Positions 22,862 to 64,000 of a stretch of 64,000 nucleotides of DNA are shown here, in pieces. Under the pieces are notes generated by a model. It was not told the origin of the DNA. It ran no database searches and saw only the letters and a list, made by a program, of their open reading frames with translations. The DNA is taken from assembly GCF_918797505.1 (NCBI RefSeq), contig NC_092796.1, positions 56,760,851 through 56,824,850 of the forward strand, given 5' to 3'. The first letter of the stretch is position 1. Every line of letters starts with the position of its first letter. This DNA is from Bemisia tabaci (taxonomy: Eukaryota > Arthropoda > Insecta > Hemiptera > Aleyrodidae). The position numbers were made by a program, and so were the translations under genes.

Positions 22862-23462
22862 TATTATTTAAGAAACTTCACAAATGTTTCAGAGAGTCAT
22901 TTCACCCACATAAGTAAGAATTCAGCAGTTGATTTTGGCACTTGGCTTCGGTTTAAAAATAAAAATTTTAGATAAGGGAGGAGGGACAACAACATGCCAC
23001 CAAAACAAAATCTACTAAATGTACTGATAACATCACGCAGCTGATAAGAGTTGAGTTTTTCAGGTTAGTTAGTAACTTCAGTTTCAGCTACCCCTCCTGC
23101 CCTGCTCTTCCTCCTCCTACCCCTACCCCACTCTCTCGACTTTTATTTTCTTATCAATTATCATCGTTGAGTTGCATTAATTGCATTTGCTTGCCATTGC
23201 ATCTTTTTTGATTCTTTGCATTTAGATTGCATGATTTCTCTGATAGTGAATTACATCTACTTCTGATTTACACTTCTATCATTATAAAAATACTACTTCG
23301 TGATCACACACAGAATTGTACCGTGCCCCCCTCGTGTTTGCCACAACATTATCAGTGATTTTTGAATGACCGTCACACAGAAAATTTAACTTTTTCAAAA
23401 TAAAAGCTCAACGTTGGGTCGGTTTTCTTTTTAGATGTAGGAAGTTCTTTGACAGCATCATC
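22862..23462. promoter_or_regulatory. Divergent promoter region between PAAT and Sirt2
   Basis: The start codons of PAAT (22861, minus) and Sirt2 (23463, plus) are about 600 bp apart, head to head, so both promoters must lie here unless 5' UTR introns exist. A C-rich tract (CTTCCTCCTCCTACCCCTAC near 23107) and a long AT-rich stretch are visible. I see no specific operator or TATA box that I can defend. Confidence 0.45.
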
Positions 23463-31907
<8,445 letters not shown>

Positions 31908-33145
31908 GAGCTGCGTCAGGAAGGTATGGTAATGATCATCAATGAAGTATGCAACTTCGCTTTAAATCATCACAAAGCAGCTTCTGTTTTAAAATTTCAG
32001 GTCAATTGTGCCAATAGAATACCTAAATAGCAAACTGTCATTTCCAGTGCACCTATTTTATGATATCTGTTAAACCGTACATTATAGGATTCATTTTATG
32101 GAACCTTGTAATACAGAGAAACTTCCCTTAATTTGCAAGGCAGAACTTTCAGAGAAACAAAAAGAAGCATTTGGCTTCTTTCATTTAGCTTCTTTCTTTC
32201 ATCTAGCTTTTCTTTAGCTTCTTTTCATTTCCTTGTACAGGTGATGATGCGGTATCAGGGAATATGTATGCTATATCTCTAACATTGCAATTAAAACCCA
32301 TGCAAAAGCTAGAAAGCAACTCTTGAAGATCATTTGAGTTCAAATGATTTCTTTTTCAATTATAATTTCTTTTCGGACCATTAAAATGAAATTTTTAGAC
32401 CAATCTGATTTCAGGGGTTTTTTTTTTTTTTTTTTTTTTCTTTCTTTTTTTTTAATGTAAATTGTGAGTAAATCAAGCTCCTGAGATTGCTTCCCTGCTA
32501 ATCATATCTAGGGAAGAAATTATAAAAAGCAACAAAATATCCCCTTTAGACTAAGTTTTTAGAATACTTAAGTGATTTCTTAATCTGTGATTTATCTGGG
32601 ATAATGAGTAAGGGGTTACATAATTTTTTATTTTTTTTTTTGGAAATTTTAATTTTAGTTGTAAAGAAAAGGTGATTTGCCTCTATGAAAATAAGTAGGA
32701 ACTATGTGAATATATTATCGGAGAGAAATGCTTTACTAAAGCACCTAATTTTTCAAATCTAATATTTGATTTCTCACCTTTAAGAATCTACAAAAATGGA
32801 CTGTACCACTTCTTTTCTTTGCCCTGGCTTCCTTTTCCTCGGCTTGGAGCAGCTTCTCATAAATTCAAAAGAATATAGAATGAATGGTTCACTGTAATAA
32901 TTTAGAATGCAGCAATTAAGAATGAAAAACATGTAGAAATGATCTCATGAACTTAATAGAACTCTATATTGATGAAACTATATTTGATCCAAACCAAAAC
33001 TTTTGACGTAAGAATTAAAAAAAGTTACGACATGTCAAAGAATCTTTTGACCATTCAAGTATGATTGTTTGCCTTTGAAAGCTTTTCTCATTATTTTCTG
33101 CTATTCTGTTTTCGGCAGAATTAAATTATTATGATTTGAATAAAT
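31908..33145 (+). terminator. Sirt2 3' UTR and poly(A) signal
   Basis: Non-coding sequence follows the Sirt2 TGA. It contains T-rich runs (32416-32438 and near 32630), and an AATAAA at 33139-33144 is followed by a T/G-rich tract (GTGATGTTTTTCTTTTCTTG), the usual layout for 3' end formation. Longer or shorter ends cannot be excluded. Confidence 0.5.
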
Positions 33146-33728
33146 TCTCTTTTAAATTCTGTGATGTTTTTCTTTTCTTGCACCAGTATGAAGTTTTAAA
33201 GTTAGTGATCCAATTTCCTCGATAGAGAGTGGTTTTTGGCAGTGGAAACACCCACTTTACAGCATACCTACTTTAAATACTAAAACGGCAGTGCCTAGAA
33301 ATTTTCATTTTCATTGGATGCAAAAGATATGATGATGAGTAAATAATTTGCAATGTGAGAATTTGAAATATCAGGAAAGAAAGTTGTAAGAACAGATCAC
33401 ATATCTCATTTGCAGTCAGTTTCTGTATAATTGGTAGTTTTCACGAGAACACTAGGAATGGAGGGATCTCATTTTCTGTAGAGGCTGAATCCCCTATTTT
33501 TGGCGCGAATTTTCGCTGATCAGCTAATCCAAATATGTTTGGTGAATGAAAATATGTCTGATGATTTGGCCGAATATTTTTGGACTTATCAATGGACTTA
33601 ATTTTTTTATGTTTTTAGGGATGCCAAGAAAATGTGAATGCCATAAAATGTGTCAAGCATATGTTAAAAGAGGTTTCTAGACCAGTAAAAATAAGAACAA
33701 AATTAGTACATAAAAAATCAGTCTAAAA
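33146..33728. other. Intergenic gap between Sirt2 and rols 3' ends
   Basis: About 580 bp between the best Sirt2 poly(A) signal and the best rols poly(A) signal. It is AT-rich, and I see no gene or repeat in it. Confidence 0.5.
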
Positions 33729-34684
33729 TTTATTTTAACGTAGACAAAAAATAAAATCACATCTCACAAACAGAAAAGGCACAAGGAAAACTTTCTTTGC
33801 CACTTTCATTTGCCATCTCAGAGAGATATTAATGCGAGGAGCTAAAAACTAGCTGGTTTATCAACAGGAAAATAGGGCAAAGATAGACATTTTGATGCAA
33901 TTAACACAATAAATAAATCAAGTTCAGATATTACAGCATTAAAAATAAGAAAAAATAGAATCCATTCAGAAAAAAACACGCCTTCAAAATCAACTTCTTT
34001 TTTTCCTCCAAAATAGGGCCTTAAATAAATTTGATAGCACTCAAGAAATTAAATGCCCTTGTCATCTCTGAAAGTCTGGATTCATCACCTCTTGTTGTGT
34101 GTTTAGCCTCTACCTAAAATTTGACACGTACTTTCAGTACCTGATAAATATTAACCAGAGGTTAAGACTCAGTTTTAAAATGTCTCATCATGTAAAGTCG
34201 GACCATTAAATGTATCATACAAGCCTCAAAAATGGCATTTTAAGTTTTGCCAGGACAAGAGATTACATTTGACCAGAGACTGAAGTTGGTAGAACCGGTC
34301 CTGGAATCTTTGACAGAAGGAACCCAGTAAAAATTAAAGATTACTTCATTGACTCAGACCTTATTAGCTAAGAGGCACAATTCAAGTTACAAAACAAACA
34401 GTTCAAAATAAATTTCAGAAAAAAAATTATTTAAAAAGTTATGAGAAAAATAGATAGGAACAAATTAATCAAATTCTTTCACAAAAATATACGCAAGAGG
34501 ATAAAATTTAAGAGCAAAACTAACAATCTCTGGAGCTTTGAGTAAATGCAGGGGAAAAATGTTATTTTTTTCCAAACGTTCGGTCATACTTTTTGTAACA
34601 ATAAAAATATTCAATGATTAATATCTCCAAACAGAGAAAAAAAGCACCTTCTATGAGAGATAAAAATAACTTATTTTAACAAAA
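33729..34684 (-). terminator. rols 3' UTR and poly(A) signal
   Basis: Downstream of the rols stop on the minus strand the sequence is AT-rich and non-coding; AATAAA on the minus strand is at 33734-33729 (TTTATT on the plus strand). This gives a 3' UTR near 950 nt. It is a candidate signal only. Confidence 0.4.
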
Positions 34685-59227
<24,543 letters not shown>

Positions 59228-59311
59228 CTGCAACACGCACATCAAACGACACCGGTTAGAACACACGTAAAAATATAATTTCCATACTTTGGCCCTTAAC
59301 TTCAGACACAA

Positions 59312-59564
59312 CAGGGTGCCTAGTTTTTTCATTTTGGGAAATCCTGATTTTTAACTGCTGAATCCTGATTTCATAATTTTTCCAAGTCCTGATAAAATCC
59401 TGACTTCACGCAAGACGAATGAAACTTCACAAAAATAGCTCGATAAAAAAATCTGATCGGACGGCCGACTTTTCTCAAATCCTGATTTTACGGCCGATTT
59501 TTCCTTAAATCCTGATTGACCTCAAATCCTGAAGAATCGGGAAAATCCTGATGTTAGACACCCT
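59312..59564. mobile_element. CAGGGTGCCTA-type MITE
   Basis: The ends CAGGGTGCCTAG and the reverse of CAGGGTGTCTAACA flank an interior made of repeated AAATCCTGATTTT words (at least six). It resembles a family of elements ending CAGGGTGTCTA, also seen at 26750-27204. A further single end (CAGGGTGTCTACAAG) starts at 59593. Confidence 0.5.
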
Positions 59565-60751
59565 GTACAAGCACTCTCCCACGTGTCACCATCAGGGTGT
59601 CTACAAGATTTGCAAAATCAAATTTACCGACTTTTCCAGGTTTTCCTGAATTTGAAATATCTTTCACGCAAATTTGTCGTTCGAAACGTCAACTCATTGT
59701 AGAAAGCAAATAAAGGTGACTTGACAATTTCTTACTGACATTTCCAGTCTTTTCCCGAATTTTTGAAATTCACTGATGTTTCCCGATATTTCCAGACTGT
59801 GTGGCAACTCTGTCTGTGGCAAATCTTTTAAATTTTTAAGGGGCAATTTTTAGGGGCCACGTTGGCGCAGAGCCTTCATTTTTTAGGCGCCATGGCCGAT
59901 TTTTTAGGCGCATTTGGCGCGTTGGCGCCTGTGAGTTTCGAACACTGTTCACCATCGATGTGAAAGAGCCGACAACACTGGGCCCTTGACTTTTCCCGGT
60001 TTTCCAGACGGTGGTCAAATTCCCTCATTTCCCCCGTACGCTTTTCTCAGTTTTCTCAGTCCTGGAGACACCCCGAGCATACTCGAGAGGGCGCACGCAT
60101 GCCCCATTTACGTCGAACGAGCGAGACGTTACGGGGAGGGCAGCGGCCTTTGCCCGGACGGAAATTGGTGCGGCGGCGCGCGGAGGATTTGCAGACCGGA
60201 TGGCGCGGCGCGGACAAGAAGGCATCCATTCGGCGGACCACCGTTCATTCCGCTACGGGGCGACCTCAACCGGCTCGCCCACGTGCGACGCCTGACGCAG
60301 ACGCAGCCTGCAAAGTTGCAAGTGGATGTACATACAGCGACACAATCAACAAACCCACGCCGTTCGCAAAATACCCCCTTCCGCCCCTCCAGGTTCCTTC
60401 CCGCCCAGGGCCCACTTCCTCTCATTGAACTCCTGGGCTGGAAGTGGACTCCACTTCCCACCCGCTCTCCTTACTGAAGCGCTCTTCACTCCCGACAAGT
60501 TGCAACACGAAAGCTTCCAGCCTCGACGTCCACGTCCATGAACCCGCCAAAATCTTGCCTAATATTCGGCAATCGATTCTGAAAGAACGTGGCGCTTCGT
60601 CTGAAAGTCACTATCGGCCGGGCATACATGGGCGTGCGAAGGGGGATGCGGCCGTGGAGGGGCTTGCCCCCCCCGCCCCCTCCCCCAAGAAATTCTGAGC
60701 GATGGAGAAAAAACATTCATCGAGGATATTTTATCTCTTTTAATGTAGAGT

Positions 60752-60850
60752 TTTAAGGTGATTCGACGGACGCCATATTTTGCGTCAGAATGACATGCGC
60801 TATAGGTATCGCATCAATTGGTGCCATTTTTTTTTAAGCTAATTGTCATT
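60752..60850. mobile_element. Single end of the AAGGTGATTCGA MITE family
   Basis: TTTAAGGTGATTCGACGGAC and GCCATATTTTGCGTCAGA match the left end of the element at 48563-49013, but no inverted partner follows. A solo or truncated copy. Confidence 0.55.
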
Positions 60851-61531
60851 TTTCAATTAGAAGAACTTAGAGTAGCTACTGAGACACGATTCTGTGAATA
60901 GCGCAACTACTGACCCATTGCTACACGTTCGAGAACGCGCGTTTAGGTGATCGGATTTTATGGAATACGGAGAAATAATAAAATCGGGCCCCAAGTCGAA
61001 CCACTGCGTCCACATTTGACGATGAAAGGTAGATATTGCCCTTTGGAAAATACTGTGGCTGTGGAAGACGCCATACCGTCATACCGTTGGCGCATACCTC
61101 ATTACCGCATGGTTTCCTCCACGGTATGCATTAGCTTGTCACTCCTTGCCCCACCGATCGCGTTTGGAGGTGACATTTTCTTGTAGCTCATTTTCTCCTC
61201 GGGAATGCATCTGTTGTGTGAGTCACTTTCTATGATCGCTTGAAGTATACAGGGTGATCCAGGGTTAAACGGCCAGACTACAGAAGCCGAAACACCCCCA
61301 AACCCCCTCTTTAAATTGAGATTTCAATTTTTTTTTAAGATCATTTATGAATTCAGGGCATAAAAAACAGGGGAGCACAAATTTTTATGAGATCTGGCTC
61401 ACAACCGTTGCCAAAATTCAGGAGAAACGATTTATATTCCGAAATTGAGGGGGGAAGGGGCGTAGCTCCGACTCGGGATACTTTAGGGGAAAAACTTTAT
61501 ACAACAAAAAAGTCTTATTATGACTATATAG

Positions 61532-61675
61532 ACATACCGTCCGTTCCGGGCTCAAAGGCCGAAAATTCCGGCTACTGGAGGCGTATATAGCTTAGATTGC
61601 TCCGGGTTCAGAGGCCGAAGCTACGGCTCCAGCAGCCGGAATTTTTGGCCTTTGAGCCCGGAACGGACGGTATGT
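61532..61675. repeat. GC-rich inverted repeat
   Basis: GACATACCGTCCGTTCCGGG with CTCAAAGGCCGAAAATTCCG at the left is matched in reverse by CGGAATTTTTGGCCTTTGAG and CCCGGAACGGACGGTATGTC at the right. The arms are about 44 bp with few mismatches. The word CAGGGTGATCCAGGG upstream at 61248 suggests a larger element whose other end I could not locate. Confidence 0.65.
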
Positions 61676-62060
61676 CTACATAGCCCGTAATTGCGGCTCC
61701 CACGGCTGGAGTTTTTTTTTCGGTGTGAAAGAGCTAAGTGCCTACACCCGTTTCCCCCGACAAATTCGGCCCCAGCTCGTCTCTTCAACACATTTCTAGA
61801 GGCTCCAATAAGTAAGTAGAAGAGCGAGAGAAGTTCCTCATGGCGCGGGCGGCCTTGAGTGCAGAGCGGGAGTGAATAATGATAGGTCGACGCGAGGAAT
61901 CACAAGCGGTGGTTAGGCATCCCAACATCTAACCACAGTCATCGTCGCTCCGCCAAGAGCAAAGCCAACTATTAACTGTGATCAACAAGTAGGTTCGGGA
62001 GGAATCGTTTTTTATTTTATTTTATTTTTTTTTTCTTGTCCGAGAACCTAGACGTTGGGT

Positions 62061-62178
62061 GTTGTTCTGTTGTTGGTGATCGGGTCAACTCGCGAGCCTG
62101 CGATAGTTCGTTACACCTACATTGTTCGCATCATTGACTTCGAAAGTTTTTAAAATCGTCGTTGAATTGCGGTTAACA
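62061..62178 (+). promoter_or_regulatory. Probable 5' UTR of the GST gene
   Basis: The 120 bp before the GST ATG have no upstream in-frame ATG that extends the frame meaningfully. The preceding T-rich block (62016-62037) and the GTTGGGTGTTGTTCTG sequence are compatible with a transcript leader. No TATA box is clear; the start site is inferred. Confidence 0.35.
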
Positions 62179-63753
62179 ATGGCTGTTGATTTATATTACG
62201 TTTTGGCTAGTCCCCCTTGTCGCGCTGTTTTGATGGGCGCTAAACTCATAGGGATAGACTTGAACCTCAAACTCGTGGATATCAGCCGAGGGGAACAAAT
62301 GAGTCCTGAATTTTTGAAGGTGAGTATCGCTGTACTGTAAAATAATGCAATCGACATGTTAATCACATAACGTCAGACATGTTTGGTTGTTACTACACAG
62401 TACTTAATACTTAGTAAAAATTTGTAGTACAGATTCGCGTTGTATTGCAGAGCTGGCGCACATTACAATCAATGAAAACCTATTGATTACGAAGTTTGCT
62501 GTGAGCAACAAGGAAATGGTGTACTCTGTAAAAGCTTTCACAGTCCACTAGCCTTTTATTGTTCAAACTACACTGGAAAAAAAAACACATTGGATCTAGA
62601 GTCCAGACTCTTAAAAACATCGACAAGAAAAAATACTCTTAATTCAATCAGATTTAAGCTTAAATCAAGAACCAAGCCTCTTAATTTGAGCGGATTTCCT
62701 TTTGATTTAAGCTTAAATCTGATTGAATCAAGAGTATTTTTTCTTGTCAATGTTTTCAAGAGTCTGGACTCTAGATCCAATGTGTTTTTTTTTCCAGTGT
62801 AGCATAAACTGCGTAGTTCTAGATTTTCATTTGTGTAATGGTATGCATGAAACATGTTGAAAATGAGGAAAATTATTACTTTATACGAGAAAATTAAGAT
62901 GAAAAGAACGAATCATGAGCTACTTGATGAAAAGAGCGGATACAAAGTATTTTGACGCAAGAGCTGACAAGTTAAGGGTACACATTCATCGAAATCTGAA
63001 GCCACTTACAACTTTAAGAACATAATACAGACGCCCGTTGGCTACATTTCCAACCCACTGTCTATAAATACAGGAGATCTCAAAATTGTTCACCAAAATC
63101 CCTTTCCAATTGCGGTTGCACCTTGGAAATTTGGACTTACGGCGATATTCTTTCATGAAGATCAGATTTTTCTTTTTTGTCCCAGATAAATCCACAGCAT
63201 ACCGTGCCTGTTCTGGACGACAATGGATTCCGCTTGAATGAAAGGTAAGCCTCTCGACGGATAAAAAGTCGTTATTTATAAGAGGATCTTGGGAGGATTC
63301 ATCAAAAATCAGTTTCAAAAAAGGACCTTTACGAGTGTGTGATCACGTGAGGGTGTATGTGTGTGTGCGTATACGCACTTTGGGAGTTGAGGAGGGGGGA
63401 ATTAAATTAACACTGGTCTTCTGCGAGGAGAAACTGGTTTCAGGATGGAAAAGAATAACCTTATAAACACCAACTAGCGTGTTGAATAAATACCCATCGC
63501 AGCACAAATCATGGAGTTAGACAATATACTTAATTATTTCGTGTATGCACACAACCTTTACTACATTATTTTCCAACAAAGATTGTAATTATTATTTCTT
63601 GCTTTTTTTAGTCGAGTAATGCTGACGTATTTGTCCGATAAATACGGCAAGGATGATTCGTTGTATCCGAAAGATCTCCAGAAAAGAGCTAGAATAGATC
63701 AGCTATTGTACTTTGACTTGGAGAAGATAGCCACTCCGAAAAGGGATTATTTC
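62179..63753 (+). CDS. GstD: Glutathione S-transferase, Delta-like (3' end outside window)
   Basis: Three exons, 62179-62319, 63186-63244 and 63612-63753, join in phase to 114 codons. They cover the thioredoxin-like N-terminal domain and the first helix of the C-terminal domain; a full protein should be about 210-220 aa. The start MAVDLYYVLASPPCRAVL places the catalytic Ser at position 11 (SPPCR, matching SAPCR of Delta GSTs). HTVPVLDD has the cis-Pro; ESRVMLTYLSDKYGKDDSLY provides the glutathione-binding Glu-Ser. GSTs conjugate glutathione to electrophiles in the cytosol, and Delta/Epsilon members are prominent in insecticide resistance. Odd point: LAS replaces the usual PGS before the catalytic Ser. 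Intron 1 contains a palindromic MITE. Confidence 0.93.
62571..62799. mobile_element. Near-palindromic MITE flanked by TA
   Basis: The ends CACTGGAAAAAAAAACAC and its inverse at the right are flanked by TA at 62569-62570 and 62800-62801. The two halves mirror each other almost throughout (AGTCCAGACTCTTAAAAAC, ACTCTTAATTCAATCAGAT, AAGCTTAAATCAA), so both strands translate to near-identical 70-95 aa peptides. It lies in GST intron 1. TA duplication and CACTGGAAAA ends suggest a mariner-related MITE. Confidence 0.8.
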
Positions 63754-64000
63754 GTAAGTAATGGCGAAGTTTTCAATTCTGCGAAAATCATTTTAACTGG
63801 CTGATAAACCCGATAATGAACGATTTATAGAGCATCAGGGCTGTTGAGCCACACAATTTAAGGGGTTAGATTTACTATTGATGATCAAATGGACTACATT
63901 TTGCAATTAAGAACTATAAATTCCGGCCCGGTTTAAAAACAACGTATGTGCCATTAATTTCTCTACGCACATACGTGTTTTTTCAGATGAGATAGAATTT
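63754..64000 (+). other. GST intron 3 (start), with a partial MITE
   Basis: After the GTAAGT donor the window ends inside an intron. From 63891 GGACTACATTTTGCAATTAA and GAACTATAAATTCC match the left half of the CATTTTGCAAT family; the right half would lie beyond the window. Confidence 0.6.

Larger units (their letters stand above)
59565..62060. other. Intergenic or 5' region between rols and GST
   Basis: Between the first rols exon seen and the GST gene. 60090-60700 is strikingly GC- and CpG-rich compared with the rest of the window and may be a promoter or contain a rols 5' exon, but I could not find an exon with an ATG and a phase-1 donor. Other content: a single MITE end (about 60752-60850), a CAGGGTGATCCAGGGTTAAA word at 61248, and an inverted repeat at 61532-61675. 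Confidence 0.5.

Noticed and set aside
59986..60477. Long open frames on both strands in the GC-rich block
   Set aside because: GC-rich sequence has few stop codons by chance; no domain, splice context or homologue was recognised.
62590..62855. Two similar proteins on opposite strands in the GST intron
   Set aside because: They are products of the palindromic symmetry of the MITE at 62571-62799, not genes.

Overview
The window is eukaryotic nuclear DNA, AT-rich, with intron-containing genes that use GT-AG splicing and a dense load of small non-coding transposons. A Delta-type glutathione S-transferase and a rolling pebbles (rols/TANC) protein with an N-terminal RING finger point to an insect. 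The transposon load and intron sizes would suit a hemipteran such as a whitefly, but that identification is inference. I found no bacterial genes, CRISPR array, rRNA, intact tRNA or autonomous transposase.

Seven protein-coding genes can be rebuilt exon by exon with consistent phases. In order: (1) the last two coding exons of the ribonucleotide reductase small subunit (RRM2/RnrS), + strand, 409-2702; (2) UBFD1, - strand, 5 exons, 5936-10807; (3) the small GTPase Arl5, + strand, 4 coding exons, 13393-18604, with an upstream 5' exon near 11236; (4) a PAAT (C10orf88) homologue, - strand, 4 exons, 19462-22861; (5) Sirt2, + strand, 8 exons, 23463-31907; (6) rols/TANC, - strand, 23 exons seen, 34685-59227, 5' end not found; (7) a Delta-like GST, + strand, first three coding exons, 62179-63753, continuing past the window.

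The genes form head-to-head and tail-to-tail pairs. UBFD1/Arl5 share a 430-bp divergent promoter with CRE-like and YY1-like sites. PAAT/Sirt2 share a 600-bp divergent gap. Arl5/PAAT converge so closely that their 3' UTRs probably overlap. Sirt2/rols also converge. The genes are housekeeping or signalling genes with no evident common pathway.

The non-coding space holds the unusual material: many fold-back or MITE-like elements, several with clear target-site duplications (three hAT-like elements with 8-bp duplications; pogo/mariner-like elements flanked by TA). Highlights are a 151-bp-arm inverted repeat with no mismatch; a 966-bp TA-flanked element carrying a CGATCGA-rich minisatellite in both orientations, nested inside another MITE; a MITE group that keeps one internal core but has different terminal repeats; inverted MITE pairs around Sirt2 exons 3 and 6; and two inverted-repeat elements with hammerhead-like core motifs.
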